Of a DNA stretch of 64,000 nt, positions 1 through 8,368 are shown one piece after another. Both the position numbers and the translations under genes were made by a program. Under the pieces are notes generated by a model. That model was not told where the DNA came from, searched no databases, and saw only the letters and a program-made list of their open reading frames with translations. The DNA comes from Streptomyces sp. NBC_00370 (GTDB taxonomy: Bacteria; Actinomycetota; Actinomycetes; Streptomycetales; Streptomycetaceae), in assembly GCF_036084755.1 (NCBI RefSeq), contig NZ_CP107968.1, forward strand, positions 1,302,001 through 1,366,000. Direction: 5' to 3'. Positions within the stretch are counted from its first letter, which is position 1, and each line of letters opens with the position of its first letter.

Positions 1-332
1 ATGTCGCTGCCCCACACGTACGAGGCGCTGACCCCGTACATGCGCACGACGACGCCGCACACGATGACCGACCGCCAGGAGAGCTGGTGGGGCTGGGTCG
101 GGGGGTAACCGATGCCGGAGGGCATGGTGACCTCGCAGGTGTACACCCCGCCGTCGTTGTTGTTGGTGAACGTGACGAAGGCGCTGCCCGCGTCGGCCGG
201 CGCGGAGGCTGCCGTCGGCGCGGCCGGCGCGGCCGCCTGGGCCGATCCCGCGCCCATCGCGAGTGAGAGGGCCGCGACGCCGAACGCCGCGAGGACCGCG
301 CCGGTTCGGCGCCGGAGGGAGTGGGGGGACAC
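1..332 (-). CDS. Secreted protein of unknown function (partial, C-terminus off window)
   Basis: The reverse strand reads MSPHSLRRRTGAVLAAFGVA and continues as a classic Sec signal peptide: three arginines, a hydrophobic stretch to about residue 26, then SAQA before an Ala/Pro-rich mature start, so cleavage is likely after residue 33. About 110 residues are visible. The mature part has two cysteines (YTCEV, IVCGV) in a Thr/Asn-rich, probably beta-rich domain, so one disulfide is possible. I chose GTG at 332, with a GAAAGG-like site upstream; an in-frame ATG at 374 would add 14 residues before the signal peptide. No family is recognised. The gene runs off the left edge of the window. Confidence 0.7.
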   Translation of the reverse strand, partial: MSPHSLRRRTGAVLAAFGVAALSLAMGAGSAQAAAPAAPTAASAPADAGSAFVTFTNNNDGGVYTCEVTMPSGIGYPPTQPHQLSWRSVIVCGVVVRMYGVSASYVWGSD

Positions 333-425
333 GGGGGTACCGGCCTTTCGTGGGGGCGGATCACGACGGAACATGGGGGGACCGCGAAGCGCCGAGGCAC
401 GCACGCGCGCCTCGGTCACCGGACG

Positions 426-455
426 ATCGTGACTGCCGCGCCAGAGCCACGTCAA
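426..455 (-). promoter_or_regulatory. Putative promoter of the secreted-protein gene
   Basis: On the reverse strand TTGACG (455-450) is followed after 18 nt by CACGAT (431-426), a good Streptomyces housekeeping-type -35/-10 pair. It would give a leader of roughly 85 nt before the GTG at 332. An 8-bp palindrome GAACGTTC (463-470) lies just upstream. Inferred from motif match only. Confidence 0.4.
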
Positions 456-552
456 GAGTTTAGAACGTTCCAATTGGCCGACCTACCCCCTCTTACGCAC
501 CAACTCGCCTGCGTGGAGGGTGCGTTGTCACAGGTCAGGGAGGTGTTCGGGG

Positions 553-990
553 CTAGGGCGGGTCCGTTTCCGTTATGAGGGCCATCAGTTGGTACGGCAA
601 CTCCGCACCCCACCGGGCCACGCCTATCGCCGTCCAGCGGTTCTCCGTCCGCCAGATCCACAGCGAATCCACCGCAGCGCTCAGCTCGTACCAGGGCTCG
701 GGCAGTTCCTCGCCCGCCATGCCTCTGGCCCGCATGCTCCACAGGCTGAACCGCTGCGCGGGGCCCCAGCGCGCGTCCAGGCGGCCGGCCAGCGCCTCGC
801 CCAGGGCCTCGTACTGCTCGGCCGCCGGGCCGCTGCCGCTGCCGTCGTCGTCCCAGAACTCCTCGCTGGTGCTGAGCGCGGCCAGGTGGTAGCCGGGGCC
901 GCCGGTGACCGTCCCTGAGCCGCCGCGCTCCGCGGGGAAGTCCCGGGTGCGCAGCAGCTCCACGAGGGCGAGTTGCCGGGCGATGTCCAT
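553..990 (-). CDS. Conserved hypothetical protein, 145 aa
   Basis: Soluble 145-residue protein, Trp-rich in its C-terminal half (FSLWSM, EPWYEL, SLWIWR), with no signal peptide or membrane segment. The frame shows the high third-position GC expected of a Streptomyces gene, and an ATG start is present at 990. It lies 40 bp downstream of the ABC permease on the same strand and could be the last gene of that operon. I do not recognise the family and assign no function. Confidence 0.6.
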   Translation of the reverse strand: MDIARQLALVELLRTRDFPAERGGSGTVTGGPGYHLAALSTSEEFWDDDGSGSGPAAEQYEALGEALAGRLDARWGPAQRFSLWSMRARGMAGEELPEPWYELSAAVDSLWIWRTENRWTAIGVARWGAELPYQLMALITETDPP

Positions 991-1030
991 GCCTCCAGTA
1001 AACCCGCCCGCGCCGACAGTTGGCCTCCCG

Positions 1031-1777
1031 TCAGGCGTCGCGGCGGCGCAGCGCGAGTCCGCCCGCCAGTACGGTGGCGGCCGTCCAGCCGATCAGCACG
1101 GCAAGTCCGGTCCAGGCGCCGGGCGTTCCTGACGGGTCCAGCACGAGCATCCGCTGTCCCGCCTGGCCGGGAAAGAAGTCCGCCGCCTTTCCGTTGCCGG
1201 ACACGTCCCCGAGGACGAAGGGCAGCAGCAGGAACACCGGTACGAGCACGCTCAGCGTCCCCGCCACACTGCGCAGCACCGCGGCGACACCTGCCGCCAG
1301 CAGCGAGACGCAGGTGAGGTACAGGCCGCAGCCGAGGATCGCGCGCGGCGCCGCCTGGTCGCCGAGGCCGATGCCGAACTCCGTCCCGATCAGGGCCTGT
1401 CCGCCGACGAAGCAGACGAGGCCCGTGACGAGCCCGACGGCGAGGGCCAGTACGGCGACGACGGCCAGCTTCGCCGTGTAGAAGGCGCGTCTGTCCGGTA
1501 CGGCGGCCAGCGAGACCTGGATGGCGCCGGCGCGGTACTCGGACGCCATGGCGACCGCGCCGAAGACGATGGCGGCGAGCTGGCCGAAGCTCAGGCCGGC
1601 ATACGACAGGAGCAGCGGGTCGAAGTCGGCGCCCGCGGTGTCGTCGGGGCCGAGCGTGCCGCAGATGAGCAGGGAGAAGACCGTCGTCACCAGGAAGGCA
1701 CCGGTCAGCGAGGAGGGCAGGACCCACAGGGAGCGGACCTTGAGCCATTCGGCGTGGGCGGCTGCGGGGAGTGACAT
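1031..1777 (-). CDS. ABC-2 type transporter permease
   Basis: Integral membrane protein of 248 residues with about six hydrophobic segments. The opening (AEWLKVRSLWVLPSSL) is typical of ABC-2 permeases of the multi-gene exporter type, where a cytoplasmic N-terminal helix precedes the first membrane span. It begins 3 bp after the stop of the ATPase gene, so the two are one transcription unit and probably form the exporter. The substrate is unknown; related systems export antibiotics, lantibiotics or lipids. The divergent two-component system next door is the likely regulator. Confidence 0.85.
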   Translation of the reverse strand: MSLPAAAHAEWLKVRSLWVLPSSLTGAFLVTTVFSLLICGTLGPDDTAGADFDPLLLSYAGLSFGQLAAIVFGAVAMASEYRAGAIQVSLAAVPDRRAFYTAKLAVVAVLALAVGLVTGLVCFVGGQALIGTEFGIGLGDQAAPRAILGCGLYLTCVSLLAAGVAAVLRSVAGTLSVLVPVFLLLPFVLGDVSGNGKAADFFPGQAGQRMLVLDPSGTPGAWTGLAVLIGWTAATVLAGGLALRRRDA

Positions 1778-1780
1778 GGC

Positions 1781-2710
1781 TCAGGCCTCCTGCGGGTGGG
1801 GAGCGGTGGCGGACGTGTACTGCGCCACGTCCTCGGTGAGGTGCAGATAGGCCTGTTCCAGCGTGCCGACCTCGTCGGCGAGTTGCAGGATGGGGATGCC
1901 TGCGCGGGCGGCGAGCGGTCCGATCTCCACCACCCGGGCGCCCTCGACGGTCCAGCCGCCGTCGTCCTCGACGGGCGAGAAGCCCTTCGCCCGCAGCAGG
2001 GTGCGCAGCCGGGCGCCCTCGGTGGTGCGCAGTCTGACGCGCGGGCGTACCCGTGCGTCGATGAACTCCCGCAGCGGGGTGTCGGCGAGGAGTCTGCCGC
2101 TTCCCAGGACCACGAGATGGTCGGCGTAGGACGCCGTCTCGTTCATGAGATGGCTGGCGACCAGTACCGTTCTGCCCTCGTCCGCCAGCCGGCGCAGCAG
2201 TTCCCTGATCCAGCGCATGCCCTCGGCGTCCAGGCCGTTGGACGGCTCGTCCAGCATCAGCACCGGCGGGTCGCCGAGCAGCGCCGCCGCCATGCCGAGC
2301 CGCTGGCGCATACCGAGCGAGTACGTCCTGACGCGCCGCCCCGCGACGGACGCGATGCCCACCTCTTCGAGCACGTCGTCCACCCGCCGGGCGGGGATGC
2401 GGTTGCTCGCCGCGAGTATCCGCAGGTGCGCCCGTGCGGTGCGCGCGCCCAGGGCGGCTCCCGCGTCCAGCAACGACCCGACCTCGCGCAGCGGTTCGGC
2501 GAGCCGCGCGTACTGCTGGCCGCCGACGGTGGCGCTCCCGGACGTCGGCCGGTCGAGGCCGAGCACCAGCCGCATGGTGGTGGACTTCCCGGCGCCGTTG
2601 GGGCCGAGGAAGCCGGTGACCCGGCCGGGTCTCACCTGGAACGTGAGCCGGTCGACGGCGCGGATCGCCCCGTACTCCTTGGTGAGTTGCTGGATGTCGA
2701 TGCTGGTCAT
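1781..2710 (-). CDS. ABC transporter ATP-binding protein
   Basis: ATPase of an ABC-2 exporter, 309 residues. Walker A is GPNGAGKSTTMR, the signature is YSLGMRQRLG (a common LSGGQ variant in this subfamily), and Walker B with D-loop is LMLDEPSNGLD. After about residue 215 comes the C-terminal extension typical of bacitracin/lantibiotic-export-type ATPases. I chose ATG at 2710 (MTSIDIQQLTKEYG); the longer upstream frame is only open sequence running antisense to the kinase gene. It is divergent from the histidine kinase across a 108-bp gap. Confidence 0.9.
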   Translation of the reverse strand: MTSIDIQQLTKEYGAIRAVDRLTFQVRPGRVTGFLGPNGAGKSTTMRLVLGLDRPTSGSATVGGQQYARLAEPLREVGSLLDAGAALGARTARAHLRILAASNRIPARRVDDVLEEVGIASVAGRRVRTYSLGMRQRLGMAAALLGDPPVLMLDEPSNGLDAEGMRWIRELLRRLADEGRTVLVASHLMNETASYADHLVVLGSGRLLADTPLREFIDARVRPRVRLRTTEGARLRTLLRAKGFSPVEDDGGWTVEGARVVEIGPLAARAGIPILQLADEVGTLEQAYLHLTEDVAQYTSATAPHPQEA

Positions 2711-2805
2711 GGCCTCAGCCTGGCCGCCGCGCCGGGCCCTGCCCTCCCCCGCCGGTGGAGACCGTCTCCCCCGGCCGGGGGAGGCTCGCACGGCGCCGCC
2801 GCTGG

Positions 2806-2811
2806 CACGAT
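2806..2811 (+). promoter_or_regulatory. -10 hexamer CACGAT for a leaderless kinase transcript
   Basis: CACGAT is followed by exactly 7 nt and then ATG at 2819, which places the expected transcription start on or next to the start codon. This favours 2819 over the in-frame ATG at 2810. Confidence 0.45.
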
Positions 2812-2818
2812 GGGGGGC

Positions 2819-4048
2819 ATGCGCCGACTCCTGGGACCGCTGGCCCGCACGGTGACGTACACGCGCGTCCTGCATCTGGGCATCCCGCTCGCCCTCCTCG
2901 CGGTCTGGATGTTCGTCGATCCGAGTCATCCGTACGTCCCGCTGCTGTTCCTCGTACCGATCGGGCTGCTGCCGGGGATGCGGCTGGCGGAGGGCGTACA
3001 GGCCCAGTTGCTCCTCACGCCGCGTGAGCGGAGCGGTCCTGATCCGGTCATCTCGGCCGGGGCCTCGGCGACCTGGGCCGACCGGTGGCGGACAGTGCTG
3101 TGGCTGGAGGCACGCTCGGTGCTGTCGGTGCTGATGCTGGGGTGTGTCGTCTGGCTGCCGCTGCTCGGCGTCGATCTGATCGCGCGGGCCGCCGGGCACA
3201 CGCCGCCCATGCTGCCGGTGCTGTCGGGGACGGCGCCGCGGGTGTGGTGCGCGGTGCTCGCGCCCGTACCGCTCGTCGTCGCCGCCGTGGGGGTGGTGAC
3301 GATCGGGCGGCTGGCAGCCGCGGTCGCCAGGCGGCTGCTGGGGCCTTCGCCGGCCGAACGGCTCGCGGCGCTGGAGGAGCGTACGGAGCAGCTGCTCGAG
3401 CGCACCAGGATCGCCCGTGAGCTGCACGACTCGATCGGCCACGCGCTCACCGTCGCCGTGCTCCAGGCGGGGGCGGCCAGGGCGGCGGGCGACGCCGCGT
3501 TCACCGACCGTGCGCTCGGCACGATCGAGGAGACGGGCCGGGCGGCCCTGGAGGATCTGGAGCGGGTGCTTCTGGTGCTGCGGGAGTCGGCGCGGCCCGC
3601 CTCGCAGCGGCCGACGCTCGTCGACGCGGGCAGGCTCCTGGACTCGGCGCGCGCCTCGGGGGCGCTGGTGGAGGCCACCGTCACCGGGCCGCTGGAGCGG
3701 GTGCCCGCACCGGTCTCGCGGGAGGGTTACCGGATCCTCCAGGAGGCGCTGACGAATGTGCTGCGGCACGCGGCAGGGGCGGCGCAGGTGCGGGTGTGTG
3801 TCGAGGTGACGGGGGCGGCGCTCGGCATCGAGGTCACCAACCCGTTCACCTGTGCGTCCTTCGGTCCTCCGACGGCGGACGGGCCGACGGCGAACGGGCC
3901 GACGGCGGCGGACGGCGGCGGGCTGCGCGGGATCAAGGAACGGGCGGCGCTGCTCGGCGGCGAGGCGCAGACGGGGCTGCGGGGCGGGGAGTGGCGGGTC
4001 AGCGCGCTGCTGCCGCTGGACGGCAGGGCCGCCGGGGTGCGGGCATGA
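2819..4048 (+). CDS. Two-component sensor histidine kinase (HisKA_3 type)
   Basis: Membrane sensor kinase of 409 residues. The N-terminal part has hydrophobic segments at about 15-35, 40-60, 100-125 and 140-165 with little extracellular sequence, suggesting intramembrane sensing. The dimerisation box RELHDSIGHA places the phosphorylated histidine at H203. The ATPase part has the N-box (QEALTNVLRHA) and G-box (GGGLRGIKERAALLGG). A DGPTANGPTAADGG insert sits before the G-box. It overlaps the response regulator by ATGA and is divergent from an ABC exporter, so control of that exporter is the likely job, by analogy with similar loci. Confidence 0.9.
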   Translation: MRRLLGPLARTVTYTRVLHLGIPLALLAVWMFVDPSHPYVPLLFLVPIGLLPGMRLAEGVQAQLLLTPRERSGPDPVISAGASATWADRWRTVLWLEARSVLSVLMLGCVVWLPLLGVDLIARAAGHTPPMLPVLSGTAPRVWCAVLAPVPLVVAAVGVVTIGRLAAAVARRLLGPSPAERLAALEERTEQLLERTRIARELHDSIGHALTVAVLQAGAARAAGDAAFTDRALGTIEETGRAALEDLERVLLVLRESARPASQRPTLVDAGRLLDSARASGALVEATVTGPLERVPAPVSREGYRILQEALTNVLRHAAGAAQVRVCVEVTGAALGIEVTNPFTCASFGPPTADGPTANGPTAADGGGLRGIKERAALLGGEAQTGLRGGEWRVSALLPLDGRAAGVRA

Positions 4049-4695
4049 CGGTGACCGTGCTGCTGGTGGACGACGAGCCGCTGGTCCGCGCGGGGCTGCG
4101 GGCCGTGCTGGAGGCGCAGCCCGACATCACCGTGGTCGGCGAGGCGGCGGACGGCGCCGCCGTGATCCCGCTGGTGCGCTCCTTGCGTCCCGATGTGGTG
4201 GCGATGGACGTGCGGATGCCGTTGATGGACGGGATCGAGGCGACCAGGGCGGTCCTGCGGACGGTGTCGCCGCCGCCGAAGATCCTGGTCGTCACGACCT
4301 TCGAGAACGACGAGTACGTCTACCGGGCGCTGCGGGCGGGCGCCGACGGCTTTCTGCTCAAGCGCGCCCGCCCGGCCGAGATCGTGCATGCCGTTCGGCT
4401 GATCGCGGAGGGCGACTCGCTGCTGTTCCCCGCCGCTGTGCGCTCACTCGCCGCGGAGTACGGCAACGCCGAGGCGCGCAGGGGGCTGGCCGCCGCCGGG
4501 CTGACCGGCCGTGAGGCGGACGTGCTGCGGCTGATGGCCCAGGGGCTGACGAACGCGGAGATCGCCGGGCGGCTGGTGGTGGGCGCGGAGACGGTGAAGT
4601 CCCATGTGAGCGCGGTCCTCGCGAAGTTGGGGGCGCGGGACCGCACCCAGGCGGTCATCACGGCGTACGAGTCGGGGTTCGTCGCGCCGCGCTGA
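4045..4695 (+). CDS. NarL/FixJ-family response regulator
   Basis: Response regulator of 216 residues. The receiver domain (1-125) has the acidic pocket DDEP, phosphoacceptor D55 (AMDVRMP), the switch Thr and the conserved Lys (FLLKRARP). The C-terminal LuxR-type helix-turn-helix (about 148-212) contains LTGREADVLRLMAQGLTNAEIA and ETVKSHV. It is translationally coupled to the kinase (ATGA overlap) and is therefore its partner. The probable target is the divergent ABC exporter promoter at 2711-2818. Confidence 0.93.
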   Translation: MTVTVLLVDDEPLVRAGLRAVLEAQPDITVVGEAADGAAVIPLVRSLRPDVVAMDVRMPLMDGIEATRAVLRTVSPPPKILVVTTFENDEYVYRALRAGADGFLLKRARPAEIVHAVRLIAEGDSLLFPAAVRSLAAEYGNAEARRGLAAAGLTGREADVLRLMAQGLTNAEIAGRLVVGAETVKSHVSAVLAKLGARDRTQAVITAYESGFVAPR

Positions 4696-4741
4696 CCACC
4701 GGGGGGGCAGAGCTGACCACCAAGGCGGAGGGTGGTTGTGC

Positions 4742-5182
4742 TCAGCCGGCCACGCGGCGCAGCCGGACCACGGGGATGTCCCGTTCGGTCTTGAGCTGGT
4801 AGTCGGCGTACGGCGGGTAGACGTCGACCAGTCCTGGCCACACCCGCGCCTTCTCGTCGGCCGGCAGCGTCTCGGCGTGTGCGGCGAACCGCTCGGCGCC
4901 GACCTGCACGCGTACATCCGGGTTGTCCGCCAAGTTGACGTACCAGAGCGGGTGTTCGTCGGCGCCGCCCTTGGAGGCGACGATCAGGCAGTCGTCGCCG
5001 TCCCGGCCGTAGATGAGGACCGTACGGCGCCACTGGCCGGTCCGCCGGCCCCGGTAGTCGAGCAGCAGACACGGCGAACCCTTGAAGTCGCCGCCCTCGG
5101 CCCCGTCCGATTCGGCGTACAGCCTGGCCTGGTCCGCGACCCAGCCGGAAGGGCTGACAACGGGATCTTCGTCCTGCGGCAT
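4742..5182 (-). CDS. Nitroreductase-family deazaflavin (F420)-dependent oxidoreductase
   Basis: Protein of 146 residues in the split beta-barrel family long labelled DUF385. Core motifs are GSPCLLLDYRGRRTGQWRRTVLIYG and, after an aspartate-rich turn, IVASKGGADEHPLWYVNLADNPDV followed by VQVG. These match actinobacterial F420-binding nitroreductases, which use F420 to reduce quinones, nitro compounds or related electrophiles. The physiological substrate cannot be read from sequence. The ATG at 5182 has a strong GGAGGAT site. It is convergent with the response regulator and divergent from the ROK gene. Confidence 0.85.
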   Translation of the reverse strand: MPQDEDPVVSPSGWVADQARLYAESDGAEGGDFKGSPCLLLDYRGRRTGQWRRTVLIYGRDGDDCLIVASKGGADEHPLWYVNLADNPDVRVQVGAERFAAHAETLPADEKARVWPGLVDVYPPYADYQLKTERDIPVVRLRRVAG

Positions 5183-5299
5183 GGGTGATCCTCCGGATCG
5201 TTCGACGGTTGATATTCGCCTACCCTCCATCGGCACTCGCCCGGTACGCAACCAACGAGTAGCATCCGGACACACCTGTACGAGCTGGGAGGGCACACC

Positions 5300-6457
5300 G
5301 TGGGGCGGTTGACCGGCGGAGACCCTTCCCTGCTGCGGAGGATCAACTCCGCCGTCGTGCTGCACGCCCTGCGCGGCGCCGAGTCCCCCACCCTGACGGA
5401 TCTGACCCGGATCACCGGGCTGTCCAGGCCCACGGTCGAAGGTGTGATCGAAGGGCTCATCGAGGCGGGGCTCGTCGTCGAGACGGCGCCGGAGGAGGGC
5501 GAGACCCGTAAGCAGGGGCGGCCCGCGCGCCGGTTCCGCTTCCGGGCCGAGGCGGGGCATCTGCTCGGCATCGAGATCGGTCCGCACCGGGTGGCCGCCC
5601 TGCTGTCGGGTCTTGACGGCCGGATCATCGGCGCGGGGTCGCGCGAGGTGACGGAGACGGCCTGCGCCGACGAGCGGCTCGACCGGGTCAGGGCGGTCGT
5701 CGCCGATGTGCTGCGGCGGGCCGGTGTGGCCCGCAGTTCGCTGCGGGCGGTCGGGGTGGGCAGCCCCGGCATCGTGGAGGCGGACGGGACCGTACGGCTC
5801 GGTACGGCGCTGCCGCAGTGGACGGGACTCGCGCTCGGCGAGCGGCTGCGCCGCTCGTTCCGATGTCCGGTCCTGGTGGAGAACGACGCGAACGCGGCGG
5901 CCGTGGCCGAGCAGTGGAAGGGCGCCGCCACCGACTCCGACGACATCGTCTTCGTGCTGGCCGGGCTGAGTCCGGGCGCGGGCGCGCTGATCGGCGGACG
6001 GCTGCACCGCGGTTTCGGCGGCGCGGCCGGCGAGATCGGCGCACTGCACCTGCTGGGCCGTGAGGCCACCCCGGAAACACTGCTGTCGACCACGGACGAG
6101 CCGCTGCACCCGCTGGACGAGCACGCGGTGGCCAAGGTCTTCGCGCTGGCCAAGCAGGGCGACGAGCGGGCGCAGGAGGCCATGGAGCGGTTCATCCAGC
6201 GGCTGGTGCACGACGTGGCCGCGCTGGTGCTCGCGCTCGATCCCGAACTGGTCGTGATCGGCGGCTGGGCGGCCGGGCTCGACGGCGTACTGGAGCCGCT
6301 GCGCGGCGAGTTGTCACGTTACTGTCTGCGGCCACCGCGGGTGACGCTCTCGCTGCTCGGCGAGGCCGCGGTGGCGACAGGTGCGTTGCGGCTGGCCCTC
6401 GACCATGTCGAGGAGCAGCTGTTCGCCGTGGAGGGAACAGTGACGGCCCGCCGCTGA
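5300..6457 (+). CDS. ROK-family transcriptional regulator
   Basis: Regulator of 385 residues. The N-terminal winged helix-turn-helix (about 15-65) reads LTDLTRITGLSRPTVEGVIEGL; the rest is an actin-like ROK fold with GVGSPGIV and VENDANAAAVAEQWKG. The cysteine cluster of sugar-kinase ROK members (CxCGxxGC) is absent after GEIGALHLLGRE, so it is probably a repressor or activator without kinase activity. The GTG at 5300 is preceded by GGGAGGG. No sugar genes lie next to it, so its targets are probably elsewhere. The gene ends in a hairpin and is convergent with a GntR regulator. Confidence 0.88.
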   Translation: MGRLTGGDPSLLRRINSAVVLHALRGAESPTLTDLTRITGLSRPTVEGVIEGLIEAGLVVETAPEEGETRKQGRPARRFRFRAEAGHLLGIEIGPHRVAALLSGLDGRIIGAGSREVTETACADERLDRVRAVVADVLRRAGVARSSLRAVGVGSPGIVEADGTVRLGTALPQWTGLALGERLRRSFRCPVLVENDANAAAVAEQWKGAATDSDDIVFVLAGLSPGAGALIGGRLHRGFGGAAGEIGALHLLGREATPETLLSTTDEPLHPLDEHAVAKVFALAKQGDERAQEAMERFIQRLVHDVAALVLALDPELVVIGGWAAGLDGVLEPLRGELSRYCLRPPRVTLSLLGEAAVATGALRLALDHVEEQLFAVEGTVTARR

Positions 6458-6471
6458 GTGCGGACGGGCCG
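6444..6471 (+). terminator. Hairpin overlapping the ROK stop codon
   Basis: CGGCCCG(C)CGC pairs with GCGGACGGGCCG around a 5-nt loop that contains the TGA stop (6455-6457). The stem is about 11 bp with one bulge. It would work in both directions for the two convergent genes. Confidence 0.45.
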
Positions 6472-6477
6472 TATGGG

Positions 6478-6509
6478 GCAAGACAGTTGTGCGGCAAGGC
6501 AGTTGTGCG
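6478..6509. repeat. 16-bp tandem duplication
   Basis: GCAAGACAGTTGTGCG (6478-6493) is followed immediately by GCAAGGCAGTTGTGCG (6494-6509), 15 of 16 identical. It lies in the gap between the convergent ROK and GntR genes, just past the hairpin. It is probably a small slippage duplication. Confidence 0.8.
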
Positions 6510-6549
6510 ACGACGCTGTTGAGGGTCGTCGCGACCGCCCGGCAGGAGG

Positions 6550-7314
6550 TCAGGACGCCTGGCGCTCCGGGGGCTGGTCGGTGATCTGCAGGTCACCGGA
6601 GTCACCGAAGGTGAGCCGGCAGGTGTCCGCGCGGTAGGTGGCCATCGACACGGCGGCCGTGCGGCCTTCGGCGATGTAGCGGGTGGTGACGACGAGGACG
6701 GGGGCGCCGGGCAGCCGGTCGAGCTCCCTGGCGTCGTCGGCGCGCGCCGAGCCCAGCTCCACGGCGCGGTCCTGGCCTTCGAGCCCCAGATGCTGCAACT
6801 CACGCAGCACGGCGCGGGCCCTCGCGGGCCCTGAGGGGGTGTCTATGGCGGACAGTCCCGGCACGGACGAGGCGGGTACGTACAGCAACTCGGCGGCCAC
6901 GGACTGGCCGTGGGTGACCCGGATGCGCCGGACGACATGGACCTCTTCGCCGGACGGCGAGTCGAGGAGCTTGGCCACGGCGGTCGGCGCCGGTTCCGTC
7001 ACACAGCCGATGGGCTGCCAGGCGTCCTGGTCGGCGCCGGGCCATTCGTGCTGGGCGGTGGAGACGTCCACGCCGACGCGCGGCGGGGCGACGGTGGTAC
7101 CGACCCCGCGCCGGCGCTGCAGCCTGCCTTCCAGCTCCAGCTGTTCCAGCGCCTGCCGGAGGGTGGCGCGCGCCACGCCGAACCTGGCGGCGAGTTCGCG
7201 CTCGTTGGGCAGCACCTCCCCCACGGCGAAGTCGGTGTCGAGCGCTTCTGCGAGCACGGTCTTCAGATGCCAGTACTTCGGCTCCGGCACCGTTTCCAGC
7301 TGCGTGGTCCCCAC
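6550..7314 (-). CDS. GntR/HutC-family transcriptional regulator with UTRA domain
   Basis: Regulator of 254 residues. The winged helix at about 12-80 contains GEVLPNERELAARFGVARATLRQALEQLELEGRL and the wing RRGVGTTV; the UTRA effector domain (about 95-235) contains VVRRIRVTHGQSVAAELLYVP and ends with SMATYRADTCRLTF. UTRA domains of this kind bind small metabolites, often phosphorylated sugars. I chose GTG at 7314 because GGAGG lies 6 nt upstream (7325-7321); longer in-frame starts to 7383 have no such site. A palindrome of the type bound by this family sits about 100 bp upstream (7414-7427). Confidence 0.88.
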   Translation of the reverse strand: MGTTQLETVPEPKYWHLKTVLAEALDTDFAVGEVLPNERELAARFGVARATLRQALEQLELEGRLQRRRGVGTTVAPPRVGVDVSTAQHEWPGADQDAWQPIGCVTEPAPTAVAKLLDSPSGEEVHVVRRIRVTHGQSVAAELLYVPASSVPGLSAIDTPSGPARARAVLRELQHLGLEGQDRAVELGSARADDARELDRLPGAPVLVVTTRYIAEGRTAAVSMATYRADTCRLTFGDSGDLQITDQPPERQAS

Positions 7315-7386
7315 CCTGATCCTCCGCAATCGCCGTGTCCCCGGCGGGTTTTCCGTGCCCTTGTTTATTAAAGGTTCCTGCACTAA

Positions 7387-8343
7387 CTAATGACGATAGG
7401 GCGGCTCAACCCTTTGGTCAAGACCAATCCCCCGGCCGTCGTACGCGGTCCTTCCTGCACGTACCCGTCCTGTGAGCACCCCGGAGCCCAGCGCGACTCC
7501 CGCTCCGACGAGCAGACTCCCCGCCGTCTGTGCGGCGCCGTACGAGCCCGTGCCCACCAGGGGCGCCGAGAGCGCGGCCGACACGGGGATGAGGCCGGAG
7601 AAGAGCGTGGCCCGCTCGGCGCCGATCCGCTGCAGACCCAGGTACCAGCAGAGGAAGCCGACGACGGTCACCACGACCGCCTGCCAGAGCAGCGCCACCG
7701 CCTCCACCCCCGTCGGCAGCGGCGGCGGCCCGCCGTCCACGACGGCGGAGACCAGCGCCGCCTGCACCGCGGCGACCCCGCAGACGGCGGTGGACAGCAG
7801 TCGCGGACCGAGCGGTCCGAGCGGTCGCAGGACGGGTACGGCGATGACGGCGAACCCCGTCTCGCCCGCCAGCGCGCCGACCGACCAGACGATGCCCGGC
7901 AGATCCGTACGGCCCCAGCCCTGGACGACACAGGCACCGGCGGCCACCAGCAGCGCGCCGCAGACGACAGGCGTGGTGGGCCGGCGCCGGTTCAGCAGCG
8001 GGAGCAGTACGGCGACCACGACCGGCGCGCAGCCGACGAAGACACCGGGGACGGCGGGTTCGGCGGTGCGCTCGGCGGCCAGGATCGCCAGGTTGAACCC
8101 GACCATGCCGACGGCGGCGAGCGCGGCGATCCTGCCCCACTGCCGGGCGGTGAGGGTACGCAGCGTGGCCAGGGCGGGCCGGCCGGTCAGCGGCAGGAGC
8201 AGCAGGCAGGCGACGCCGTAGCGCAGGGCCTGGCCCGCCGCGTACGGGTAGTCGCCCAGCAGGCTGTTGGCGGTGAAGGAGGCGCCGACGAGGACACAGG
8301 CGAAGGCCGCGAGGAGCGCCCCGCGTACGGAGGTGGCTGTCAT
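7387..8343 (-). CDS. EamA/DMT-superfamily metabolite exporter
   Basis: Membrane protein of 318 residues with about ten hydrophobic helices in two EamA repeats (about 8-140 and 150-290), as in drug/metabolite exporters of the inner membrane. It is divergent from a MocR-type PLP-dependent regulator across 47 bp, an arrangement where the regulator usually controls the exporter; a compound related to amino acids or vitamin B6 is one possibility, not shown by the sequence. The ATG at 8343 follows TAGCGT by 7 nt, suggesting a leaderless mRNA. The last 30 residues are hydrophilic and contain an operator-like palindrome in their DNA. Confidence 0.85.
   Translation of the reverse strand: MTATSVRGALLAAFACVLVGASFTANSLLGDYPYAAGQALRYGVACLLLLPLTGRPALATLRTLTARQWGRIAALAAVGMVGFNLAILAAERTAEPAVPGVFVGCAPVVVAVLLPLLNRRRPTTPVVCGALLVAAGACVVQGWGRTDLPGIVWSVGALAGETGFAVIAVPVLRPLGPLGPRLLSTAVCGVAAVQAALVSAVVDGGPPPLPTGVEAVALLWQAVVVTVVGFLCWYLGLQRIGAERATLFSGLIPVSAALSAPLVGTGSYGAAQTAGSLLVGAGVALGSGVLTGRVRAGRTAYDGRGIGLDQRVEPPYRH
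7414..7427. promoter_or_regulatory. Candidate GntR-family operator TTGGTC-AA-GACCAA
   Basis: A perfect 6+6 palindrome with the core TGGTCNNGACCA, which matches the general shape of HutC-subfamily operators such as the DasR site. It is about 100 bp upstream of the gntR start and inside the 3' end of the EamA gene. Autoregulation by the adjacent GntR protein, or binding by a DasR-like protein encoded elsewhere, are both possible. Confidence 0.45.
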
Positions 8344-8350
8344 GGCACCG

Positions 8351-8356
8351 ACGCTA
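8351..8356 (-). promoter_or_regulatory. -10 hexamer TAGCGT for leaderless EamA transcript
   Basis: On the reverse strand TAGCGT ends 7 nt before the ATG at 8343, with no ribosome binding site between. Confidence 0.45.
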
Positions 8357-8368
8357 AGGATCACGGCG

